Of a DNA stretch of 64,000 nucleotides, positions 27,121 through 34,796 are shown in pieces. The translations under genes were made by a program, and so were the position numbers. This stretch comes from Actinoplanes teichomyceticus ATCC 31121 (GTDB lineage: Bacteria > Actinomycetota > Actinomycetes > Mycobacteriales > Micromonosporaceae): positions 3,621,001-3,685,000 of the forward strand of contig NZ_CP023865.1 of NCBI RefSeq assembly GCF_003711105.1, given 5' to 3'. Positions within the stretch are counted from its first letter, which is position 1, and the number at the start of each line of letters is the position of its first letter. The notes under the pieces were generated by a model. It was not told where the DNA came from. It did not search any database and worked only from the letters and a program-made list of their open reading frames with translations.

Positions 27121-28461
27121 GTGCGCGATGAGAATCGCGGGGTGACCGGACGAGAGCTGCCGCGCGCCGCGCTGGCGATCCGGGGAACCGTCGAGGGCTT
27201 CTACGGCCCGCCGTGGTCACCCGCCCAGCGGCTGGCCCACCTGGAGTTCTCCGCCCGGGTCGGACTCGACACCTACGTCTACGCGCCCAAGGGCGACGCG
27301 CACCACCGGCTGCGCTGGCGCGAGCCGTACCCGGCGGCCGAGCTCGCCCAGCTGCGCGAACTGGCCACCGCCGCGCGCCGGCTCGGCGTCCGGTTCGTGT
27401 ACGCGATCAGTCCCGGCCTGGACATGGGTTTCGCCGGCGAGGCCGATCACCGCGCGCTGGCGGGCAAGGCCGGTCAGCTCGCCGGCGCCGGCGTCGAGCA
27501 GTTCGCGCTCTTCTTCGACGACGTGCCGGCCGAGCTGACCCGGCCGGAGGACGTCGCCCGCTGGCCGGGCGCGGGTGGCGCCGGGGCCGCGCACGGCGTG
27601 GCCTGCACCCGGTTCGTCACCGGCTTCCTCGCCGCCCGCGGGCTGCGCCGGTCGCTGCTGGTCTGCCCCACCGACTACGCGGGCACGCGGGAGACGCCGT
27701 ACCGCCGCGAGTTCGCCCGCACCGCCCCGCCCGACGCGCTGATCGCCTGGACCGGCCGGGACGTGGTGGTCGGCTCGGTCACCCGCGACGAGATCGACCG
27801 GGCGGCCGCCGCGTACCGGCGCCGCCTCGTGCTGTGGGACAACTTCCCGGTCAACGACTTCGCGCCGCGGCGACTGTTCCTCGGCCCGCTCACCGGCCGC
27901 ACCCCGGACGTGGGTGGCTCCGCGCTGGTCGGGGTGCTGGCGAACCCGATGCCGCTGGCCGTACCGTCCCGGATCCCGCTGGTGTCGGTCGCCGACTGGG
28001 CCGCCGACCCGGCCGGATACGACCCGGCCCGCTCGGCAGCCCGCGCGCTGCCGCTGGTGGCCGGGGCCGGCGCGGACGACCTGGCGCCGCTGGTGCGGGT
28101 CAGCAGCTCATGGCCGCCGAGCGCCGTGCCGGACGCGCAGCTCGCGCGCACGGCCGACGCCGCGCTCGCCGGCGATCCGGGCGCCCGCGCCGCGCTGAGC
28201 GCCCGGCTGGCGGAGCTGGCCCGCGGCTGCCGTGCCGCCACCCGGCCGGCCGACCTGATCGCACCGCTGCGGCCGTGGCTGGCCGCCGGCGCGGCGATGG
28301 CCGACGCCGGTCTCGCGGCGGCGCGGCTGCTGACCGGCACGTCGCGCGACCCCGGCGCCGCCCGCGCGGCACTGGCCGCCGCCGAGGAGCACTGGGCCGA
28401 CGTGCTGCGGCCGGTCGTCCCGCCGTTCGTCCGGGAGGTGCTGCGCCGGTGCGCGGGCTGA
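27121..28461 (+). CDS. GH84 beta-N-acetylhexosaminidase (O-GlcNAcase-like)
   Basis: Glycoside hydrolase of 446 residues that removes beta-linked GlcNAc by substrate-assisted catalysis. The family start IRGTVEGFYGPPWSPAQRL is at about residue 20. The catalytic Asp pair is Asp133-Asp134 in FALFFDDVP, and the downstream LWDNFPVNDF motif is also diagnostic. There is no signal peptide, so it acts in the cytoplasm, unlike clostridial secreted GH84 enzymes. The C-terminal third is a helical, Ala/Arg-rich domain. GTG 27121 is used; GTG 27142 is an equally plausible start. The physiological substrate may be imported or recycled GlcNAc-containing fragments. Confidence 0.9.
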   Translation: MRDENRGVTGRELPRAALAIRGTVEGFYGPPWSPAQRLAHLEFSARVGLDTYVYAPKGDAHHRLRWREPYPAAELAQLRELATAARRLGVRFVYAISPGLDMGFAGEADHRALAGKAGQLAGAGVEQFALFFDDVPAELTRPEDVARWPGAGGAGAAHGVACTRFVTGFLAARGLRRSLLVCPTDYAGTRETPYRREFARTAPPDALIAWTGRDVVVGSVTRDEIDRAAAAYRRRLVLWDNFPVNDFAPRRLFLGPLTGRTPDVGGSALVGVLANPMPLAVPSRIPLVSVADWAADPAGYDPARSAARALPLVAGAGADDLAPLVRVSSSWPPSAVPDAQLARTADAALAGDPGARAALSARLAELARGCRAATRPADLIAPLRPWLAAGAAMADAGLAAARLLTGTSRDPGAARAALAAAEEHWADVLRPVVPPFVREVLRRCAG

Positions 28462-28509
28462 GGCGCGTACCGGTGGTGTATCCCGGGCCGGACGGGGAAC
28501 GCCCCGGTC

Positions 28510-28803
28510 ATGGCGAAGGCACGCGCCGCCTCGGTGGCGGCATCCAGTGAGTGGGTCGGCGAGGACGGCATCCGGCAGCCGGGCGGCGAGGTGCACGCAT
28601 GGACCCCGGGTCTCAACCAGACACTGTGCGGCCTGGCGTTGAGCCGCACCCGGTTGCGACGGTTCCCGCACGTGCCGTTCGACTTCCGGGCGACCGACAC
28701 GATCACCGCCGAGGATCAGGTCCGGTACGTCTGTCCCCGCTGTGTCGCGGCGACCAGCCGGCGCGGCGAGCGCTCGTGGACCCGGACGTCGCCGCGACCC
28801 TGA
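28510..28803 (+). CDS. Small Cys-containing protein of unknown function
   Basis: Protein of 97 residues. It has HAWTPGLNQTLCGLALSRTR followed by RFPHVPFDF and a closing YVCPRCVAAT. One upstream Cys plus His and a CPRC pair could bind a zinc ion. Similar short proteins occur in actinomycetes without assigned function. It follows the GH84 gene and is convergent with glgX. Confidence 0.65.
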   Translation: MAKARAASVAASSEWVGEDGIRQPGGEVHAWTPGLNQTLCGLALSRTRLRRFPHVPFDFRATDTITAEDQVRYVCPRCVAATSRRGERSWTRTSPRP

Positions 28804-28932
28804 CCGGCCGAGCGGGCCGGGCCGCTACCGCCACCCGCGCCGGGCGGCCCGCGGTCCGGCCGCGAACCGGCTGCGGGCGGCCCCTCAGGGGACGGCCCTC
28901 GGAGAACCGGCCGGCGGAAACGGTGAGGAATC

Positions 28933-31044
28933 TCAGTAGCGCCGGCGCAGGACCGTCACGCTGTGACCGATCGCGGTCAGGCTCTCGCGCGCTTTGAGCG
29001 CCGCCTCACCGGTCGCCGCGAGCAGCGGGTCGGCGGTGTCCACCACGATCTCCCACGCCTGCCCGTACGCCGGATCCGGCAGGGCGAACTCCACCGGCTG
29101 CGCCGACCCGTTGAAGAGCAGCAGGAACGAGTCGTCGGTGATCCGCTCGCCGAGCGCGTCGGACTCCCGGATGCCGTCGCCGTTGAGGAACACCACGAGC
29201 GTACGAGCGTTCTCCGCGACCCAGTCGGCTTCGGTCATCGACTCGCCGTCGTGGCGCAGCCAGGCGATCCCGGGCAGCCCCGCCTCGCCGGCCGGCTCGC
29301 TGGTGAAGAACCGGCGGCGCCGGAAGATCGGGTGCTCGGCCCGCAGCCGGGTCAGGTTCCCGGTGAACATGGTCAGGACGTCGTGCTGGCGGGCGTCCTT
29401 CCAGTCCATCCAGCTCAGCTCGTTGTCCTGCGCGTACACGTTGTTGTTGCCGCCCTGGGTGCGGCCCAGCTCGTCGCCGTGCGCGATCATCGGCACGCCC
29501 TGGCTGAGCAGCAGCGTGGCCAGGAAGTTGCGCTTCTGCCGCTCGCGCAGTTTGAGGATCTCGGGATCGTCGGTGGGCCCCTCGACGCCGCAGTTCCACG
29601 AGCGGTTGTGGCTCTCCCCGTCGCGGTTGTCCTCGCCGTTGGCCTCGTTGTGCTTGTCGTTGTACGACACCAGGTCGTGCAGGGTGAACCCGTCGTGCGC
29701 GGTGACGAAGTTGATCGACGCGATCGGCCGGCGCCCGTCGTCCTGGTACAGGTCGGAGCTGCCGGTGAACCGGGACGCGAACTCGCCCAGCCCGGAGTGG
29801 TCGCCGCGCCAGAAGTCCCGCACGCAGTCGCGGTACTTGCCGTTCCACTCCGTCCAGTTCGGCGGGAAGCCGCCCACCTGGTACCCGCCGTCGCCGACGT
29901 CCCACGGCTCGGCGATCAGCTTCACCTGCGACACCACCGGATCCTGATTCACCAGGTCGAAGAACGCGGCCAGCCGGTCCACCTCGTGGAACTCCCGGGC
30001 CAGCGCCGCGGCCAGGTCGAACCGGAACCCGTCGACGTGCATCTCGGTCACCCAGTACCGCAACGAGTCCATGATCAGCCGCAGCGACTCGTGGTGGCGC
30101 ACGTTCAGGCTGTTACCGGTGCCGGTGGTGTCGTAGTAGTACTGCCGGTCCTCCTCGACCAGCCGGTAGTAGGCCGGATTGTCGATGCCCCGGAACGACA
30201 GCGTCGGCCCGAGGTGGTTGCCCTCGGCGGTGTGGTTGTAGACCACGTCCAGGATGACCTCGATACCGGCCTGGTGCAGGGCCTTGACCATCGACTTGAA
30301 CTCCTGCACCTGCCCGCCCGCGCCGCCGAACGACGAGTAGTCGTTGTGCGGGGCGAAGAAACCGATCGTGTTGTAACCCCAGTAGTTGCGCAGCCCCCGC
30401 TCGACCAGACCGCTGTCGTGCACGAACTGGTGCACCGGCATGAGCTCCACGGCCGTGACGCCGAGCCGCCGCAGATACCGGATCATCACCGGGTGGGCCA
30501 GCCCGGAGTAGGTGCCACGGACGTCCTCCGGGACATCCGGATGGGTGGCCGTCATGCCCTTGACGTGCGCCTCGTAGATCACCGTCCGGTGGAACGGGAT
30601 CCGCAACGGCCGGTCGTTGCCCCAGTCGAAGAACGGGTTGATCACCACGGACCTCGGCGCGAACGGCGCCGAGTCCGTGTCGTTGAAGACGTCCGGATCG
30701 TCGAAGTGGTACGAGAACAGCGCCTCGTCCCACCGGATGCGCCCGTCGACCGCACCCGCGTACGGATCCAGCAGCAGCTTGCCCGGGTTGCAGCGCAGCC
30801 CCCGCGCCGGGTCGTACGGGCCGTGCACGCGGAAGCCGTACCGCTGGCCCGGGACGATCCGCGGCAGGTAGCCGTGCCAGACCAGCGCCTCGCGCTCCGG
30901 CAGATCGACCCGGGTCTCGTTGCCCTCGTCGTCGAACAGGCACAGCTCCACCCGCTCGGCGACCTCCGAGAAGATCGCGAAGTTGGTGCCGCCGCCGTCG
31001 TAGGTCGCGCCCAGCGGGTACGGATTCCCCGGCCAGATCCTCAT
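28933..31044 (-). CDS. glgX: Glycogen debranching enzyme GlgX (GH13_11)
   Basis: Cytoplasmic isoamylase-type debranching enzyme of 703 residues. It hydrolyses alpha-1,6 branches of phosphorylase-trimmed glycogen. The N-terminal CBM48 domain (about 8-100) starts YPLGATYDGGGTNFAIFSEV. The catalytic barrel has the nucleophile Asp343 in DGFRFDLAAAL, the acid/base Glu379 in LIAEPWDVG, and the transition-state Asp451 in FVTAHDGFTLHDLVS. Length and order match GlgX/TreX. No other glycogen gene is adjacent, and it appears to be transcribed alone from the region shared with the divergent kinase gene. Confidence 0.96.
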   Translation of the reverse strand: MRIWPGNPYPLGATYDGGGTNFAIFSEVAERVELCLFDDEGNETRVDLPEREALVWHGYLPRIVPGQRYGFRVHGPYDPARGLRCNPGKLLLDPYAGAVDGRIRWDEALFSYHFDDPDVFNDTDSAPFAPRSVVINPFFDWGNDRPLRIPFHRTVIYEAHVKGMTATHPDVPEDVRGTYSGLAHPVMIRYLRRLGVTAVELMPVHQFVHDSGLVERGLRNYWGYNTIGFFAPHNDYSSFGGAGGQVQEFKSMVKALHQAGIEVILDVVYNHTAEGNHLGPTLSFRGIDNPAYYRLVEEDRQYYYDTTGTGNSLNVRHHESLRLIMDSLRYWVTEMHVDGFRFDLAAALAREFHEVDRLAAFFDLVNQDPVVSQVKLIAEPWDVGDGGYQVGGFPPNWTEWNGKYRDCVRDFWRGDHSGLGEFASRFTGSSDLYQDDGRRPIASINFVTAHDGFTLHDLVSYNDKHNEANGEDNRDGESHNRSWNCGVEGPTDDPEILKLRERQKRNFLATLLLSQGVPMIAHGDELGRTQGGNNNVYAQDNELSWMDWKDARQHDVLTMFTGNLTRLRAEHPIFRRRRFFTSEPAGEAGLPGIAWLRHDGESMTEADWVAENARTLVVFLNGDGIRESDALGERITDDSFLLLFNGSAQPVEFALPDPAYGQAWEIVVDTADPLLAATGEAALKARESLTAIGHSVTVLRRRY

Positions 31045-31154
31045 GTCACATTCCGTTCCTCGAGCTCGCGGGCGGGGGTCCGCCGGTTACCCCGATCCTC
31101 GGCGATCACACCGGCGAGTACCGGCGAACCCGGTGAATCCCCCGGCGGCTCGGC

Positions 31155-31299
31155 TCACCCGGCGTTGGACCAGGCGGCCGGACAGCCGTCGACGGAGAAG
31201 CGCTCGGCCGCGGCCAGGTCACGGCCGGGCCGGGTGAGGCGGACGGCGATGTCGGGTCGATCATCGGGTGGGCTCCGTCTCTTCAGGGGCGACCACCAT
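31155..31299 (-). pseudogene. Candidate small gene broken by one base (or frameshifted)
   Basis: In the 343-bp gap between glgX and the kinase gene, an ATG at 31299 opens MVVAPEETEPTR and stops. One frame over, the sequence continues with high third-position GC as DRPDIAVRLTRPGRDLAAAE, then RFSVDGCPAAWSNAG, and stops at 31155. Removing one C near the junction (the CCCACCCGAT stretch) would join them into a 47-residue protein. AGG lies 7 nt before the ATG. It is either a decayed gene, a sequence error, or an unrelated chance frame. The rest of the gap is promoter space with no other gene seen. Confidence 0.3.
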
Positions 31300-31387
31300 T
31301 TCGGGCCTGCCGGCGGCGGCCTCGCCCGATCGCGGCAAAGCCGGGAAAACCGCGGCTGGACGCGGTCGGCGGTGGTCCACTCAAGGG

Positions 31388-33511
31388 GTGGAAGTCAGGG
31401 GGCTGCCCGCCCCGGTTCCGGACGCGGCCGGACCCGGCGACGCGGGGTACCGCGCCCCGTTCGCGCCGGACGGCCCGGCGGAGCGGACCGCCAGCAGCTT
31501 CGCGGCGGTGCTGGCCCGGGTGGCGGGCGCGCCCACCGCGCTGGTCCACCGCACCGAGGACGGCGAGCGGCTGACGCTGACCGGCGCGGCCGGGGTGCCG
31601 GCCGGCTGGGCGCGGGTCGGGCACCCGCCGGCCAGGTCCACGCTCGCCGGGCTCGTCCTGATGCACCAGCACCCGATCATCAGCGCGGACATCGCCGAGG
31701 ACCCGCGGGTGCCGCGTTACGCCCCGGCCCTGGAACTCGGCGTCCGCGCGTACGTCGGCTTCCCGATCCGCGGCGACCGGCAGCAGATCGCCGGGGTGTG
31801 CACCGTGGTGGACTACCGGCCGCGGCAGTGGTCCCCACGCGAGCTGGCCGCGGTGGACGAGGCCGCGCGGGCGTACGCCGTGTTCGTCGCCGAGCAGCAG
31901 CGCGCCGACACCCAGCGCCGCTACCTCGACACGTTGCTGCAGAGCATGCGGATCGGGGTGGCCGCCTGCGACGAACACGGCCGGCTGGTGTTCGACAACG
32001 AGTCGATCCGGCGGCTGATGGGCACCACCCTCGTCGGCACCTCGGTGCGGGAGTGGGCCCGGCGCGGCGGCCCGCTGACCGACGTCGCGGGCCGGCCGCT
32101 GGAACCCGACGACCTGCCGCTGCTGCGCGCGCTGCGCGGCGAGAGCGTGCGCGACGCCGGCATCCTGATCACCACCCCGGGGCGACCGACCCGTACGACC
32201 AGCTCGGACGCCGAGCCGATCCTGGGCGCCGACGGCCGGCGGCTGGGCGCGGTGCTCACCGTGCACGACGTCACCGAGCGTCGGCGCGCCGAGCGGTTCC
32301 GGGACGTGGACCGCGCCGTCACCGAGGTGCTCGCGCACGCCGACAGTGTGCGGCAGGCCGGCCCCCAGGTGCTCGCCGCGGTCTGCGAGGGCTTCGGGTG
32401 GCCGTACGCGGAACTCTGGTTGGTCGACCAGGACGCCGACACGCTCGTGCCGGCGGCCCGCTACCGGGCCCCCGGGACGGCCGGCGATCCGCCCGGCGAG
32501 CCCGGCCCGCACGACGCCGTCACCGGCGCCGCCTGGCGGACCGGCCGGCCGGTGTGGGCCGGTGAGACACCCGGGTCCCCGGCCACGCCGCTACGCACCA
32601 GCCTGGCCGTCCCCGCCACCTCGGGCGACCGGGTCCTCGCGGTGCTGTCGTTCGGCGCCGGCGCGGTCGACGACCCCGCCGACCCGCTGATCGACCTGCT
32701 GGCCGGCGTCGGCGCGCACATCGCCGAGTTCGTGGAGCGCCGCCGCGCCGACGAGCTCAGCCTGGCGCTGACGCACAGCAAACAGGAGTACCTCGCCCTG
32801 ATCGGCCACGAGATGCGCACCCCGCTGACCTCGATCAGCGCGTACGTCGAACTGCTGCGCGAATCCGATCCCGCCAGCGTCGTCGACGAGCTGCCCGGGA
32901 TGCTGGACGTGCTCAGCCGCAACAGCGCCAGCCTGCGCGCCATCGTCGATCAACTGCTGGATCTCGCCGCGCTCGACAGCGGGCACGCGAGGATGGCGCG
33001 GGAACCGGTGGACCTGACCGCGACGGTGCGCGCGGCCGTCGCCGCGGTGCAGCCGGTCGCCACCGCGGCCGGGGTGACCGTGGCTCTCGACCTGCGCGCC
33101 GATGCCGTCGTGCCCGGCGACGCCGGCCGGCTGCGGCAGGTCGTCGACGAGCTGATCGGCAACGCCGTCAAGCACACCTTCGGCACGGGCCTGGTGACGG
33201 TGCTGCTGGAGCGCCCGGACCCGGCCGCCGTGGAGCTGACCGTCGCGGACACCGGCGTCGGGATCCCGGCCGCCGAGCAGGATCGGCTGTTCGAGCGCTT
33301 CTACCGCTCCGAGCACACCCGCCAGCACCGGATCCCGGGCAACGGGCTCGGGCTGGCGGTCAGCCGGGCCGTCGTCGAGGCGCACCACGGCAGCATCCGG
33401 CTGCTGCCCGCCCCGGGGCCGGGCACCCGGATCACCGTGCGGCTCCCGGCCGGCGCGCTCCCGGACCGCCCGGCGGGTCAGGGACACACCGCCGGCTCCG
33501 CGCCGTCGTGA
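31388..33511 (+). CDS. Sensor histidine kinase: GAF-PAS-GAF-HisKA-HATPase
   Basis: Soluble sensor kinase of 707 residues. The first GAF domain (about 30-165) contains VRAYVGFPIRGDRQQIAGVC, a PAS segment (about 180-310) contains LLQSMRIGVAACDEHGRLVF, and a second GAF domain (about 325-455) contains WPYAELWLVDQDADTLVPAA. The phosphoacceptor helix is LIGHEMRTPLTSISAYVELL. The ATPase domain has N-box ELIGNAVKH and G-boxes ADTGVGIP and GNGLGLAV. No transmembrane segment is seen. The GTG at 31388 is uncertain because AAGGG lies too close to it. Its 3' end overlaps the convergent CheY-like gene by 34 bp, and that receiver may be its partner. Confidence 0.9.
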   Translation: MEVRGLPAPVPDAAGPGDAGYRAPFAPDGPAERTASSFAAVLARVAGAPTALVHRTEDGERLTLTGAAGVPAGWARVGHPPARSTLAGLVLMHQHPIISADIAEDPRVPRYAPALELGVRAYVGFPIRGDRQQIAGVCTVVDYRPRQWSPRELAAVDEAARAYAVFVAEQQRADTQRRYLDTLLQSMRIGVAACDEHGRLVFDNESIRRLMGTTLVGTSVREWARRGGPLTDVAGRPLEPDDLPLLRALRGESVRDAGILITTPGRPTRTTSSDAEPILGADGRRLGAVLTVHDVTERRRAERFRDVDRAVTEVLAHADSVRQAGPQVLAAVCEGFGWPYAELWLVDQDADTLVPAARYRAPGTAGDPPGEPGPHDAVTGAAWRTGRPVWAGETPGSPATPLRTSLAVPATSGDRVLAVLSFGAGAVDDPADPLIDLLAGVGAHIAEFVERRRADELSLALTHSKQEYLALIGHEMRTPLTSISAYVELLRESDPASVVDELPGMLDVLSRNSASLRAIVDQLLDLAALDSGHARMAREPVDLTATVRAAVAAVQPVATAAGVTVALDLRADAVVPGDAGRLRQVVDELIGNAVKHTFGTGLVTVLLERPDPAAVELTVADTGVGIPAAEQDRLFERFYRSEHTRQHRIPGNGLGLAVSRAVVEAHHGSIRLLPAPGPGTRITVRLPAGALPDRPAGQGHTAGSAPS

Positions 33512-33873
33512 TGCCCGCCGTGCAGGGTCTTCTCCACGCAGGCCACCAGGTCGGCCGGTAGGAACGGCTTCAACAGCACCGCCGTGGCGCCGGCCTGCGC
33601 GGGCCGGGTGTCACCCGGGGTGAGGCTGCCGCTGACGAAGACCACCGGCAGGTCCTCGGTCGCCGGGTCGCCGCGCAGCGCCATGCACAGCTCGACGCCG
33701 GACATCCGCGGCATGTCGATGTCGCTGACCACCGCGGTCGGCCGGTGCTGGTGGACGGCGGTGAGCGCCTCGGCGCCGTCGACCGCCTCGATCACCGTGA
33801 ACCCGGCCCGGCGCAGGATGCGCGCGGCGAGCACCCGGATGTCGTCGTCGTCCTCGGCGAGCACCAGAAGGGT
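33478..33873 (-). CDS. CheY-like single-domain response regulator
   Basis: Receiver-only protein of 131 residues: acidic pair in VLAEDDDDIR, phospho-acceptor Asp in VVSDIDMPRMSG, Thr/Ser in VVFVSGS, and Lys in VLLKPFLP. There is no output domain, so it must act by protein contact. It is convergent with, and overlaps by 34 bp, the GAF-PAS kinase gene. Confidence 0.92.
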   Translation of the reverse strand, partial: TLLVLAEDDDDIRVLAARILRRAGFTVIEAVDGAEALTAVHQHRPTAVVSDIDMPRMSGVELCMALRGDPATEDLPVVFVSGSLTPGDTRPAQAGATAVLLKPFLPADLVACVEKTLHGGHHDGAEPAVCP

Positions 33874-34040
33874 CATGCGGGGGAACCGTTCTTCAGCGGC
33901 GGTGTCCTCGGAGGTTCGGGCCGGCGGGCCGACACCCCCTCCAGGGTAGAGAAGCCGCCGCGCCACCGGAGCTGTTTCGCCGGGGGAGCGGTGGGGCAAT
34001 CCGACCTGCGCCCATCGACGTCGACGAACAGGAGGACCCG

Positions 34041-34796
34041 GTGCCACTCTGGCTGCAGGCCGCCGGTTGGGGATCGCTGGCCGGTTCGGCCCTGCTAATC
34101 GGAGCGGCGCTCGGCTATGCCGTCCGGGTCCCGCGGCACGTGGTGGCCGCGGTGATGGGCTTCGGCGCCGGCGTCCTGCTGTCCGCCGTCGCGTTCGACC
34201 TGATCGCCGAGGCCGAGGAGCGCGCCGGGATGGTGCCCACCGTCCTCGGCGCCGTGACCGGGGCGGTCGCCTACACCGGCTGCAACGTGCTGCTGGCGCG
34301 GCACGGGGCCCGGCACCGCAAACGCTCCGGCCGGCAGCAGCCGTCCGAGCAGGAGCAGTCCGGCTCCGGCTCGGCGATCGCCCTGGGCGCGCTGCTCGAC
34401 GGCATCCCGGAGTCGATCGTGATCGGCGCGAGCCTGCTCGGCGGTGGCGGGGTCGGCGCGGTGACCGTGGCCGCCGTGTTCATCAGCAACGTCCCGGAGG
34501 GGCTGTCCAGCGCCGCCGGGATGCGCAACGCCGGCCGTGGCCCCCGCTACGTGTTCGGGTTGTGGACGGCGATCGCCGTGGTCAGCGGCCTGGCCGCGCT
34601 GGCCGGGTACACCCTGCTCGGCGGGGCTCCGGCGGCCGCGCTGGCCGCCATCACGGCCCTGGCCGCGGGCGCCATCCTCGCCATGGTCGCCGACACCATG
34701 ATCCCCGAGGCGTTCGAGAACGCGCACCTGCTCATCGGCCTGGTCACGGTCGCCGGCTTCCTGGTGGCCTTCGGCCTCTCACGAGCCGGCGGTTGA
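34041..34796 (+). CDS. ZIP-family metal transporter homologue
   Basis: Membrane protein of 251 residues with about eight helices. It resembles bacterial ZIP permeases that import Zn or related cations. The two metal-site helices read ALLDGIPESIVIGAS and AVFISNVPEGLSSAAG, corresponding to the HNxPEG and PHE motifs, but the usual His residues are replaced (Asp-Gly and Ser-Asn). The cytoplasmic loop (about 92-118) is basic, then Gln/Ser-rich, instead of His-rich. AGGAGG lies 5 nt before the GTG start. The 3' end overlaps the convergent hybrid-kinase gene by 18 bp. Transport of a different ion or a non-transport role is possible. Confidence 0.85.
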   Translation: MPLWLQAAGWGSLAGSALLIGAALGYAVRVPRHVVAAVMGFGAGVLLSAVAFDLIAEAEERAGMVPTVLGAVTGAVAYTGCNVLLARHGARHRKRSGRQQPSEQEQSGSGSAIALGALLDGIPESIVIGASLLGGGGVGAVTVAAVFISNVPEGLSSAAGMRNAGRGPRYVFGLWTAIAVVSGLAALAGYTLLGGAPAAALAAITALAAGAILAMVADTMIPEAFENAHLLIGLVTVAGFLVAFGLSRAGG

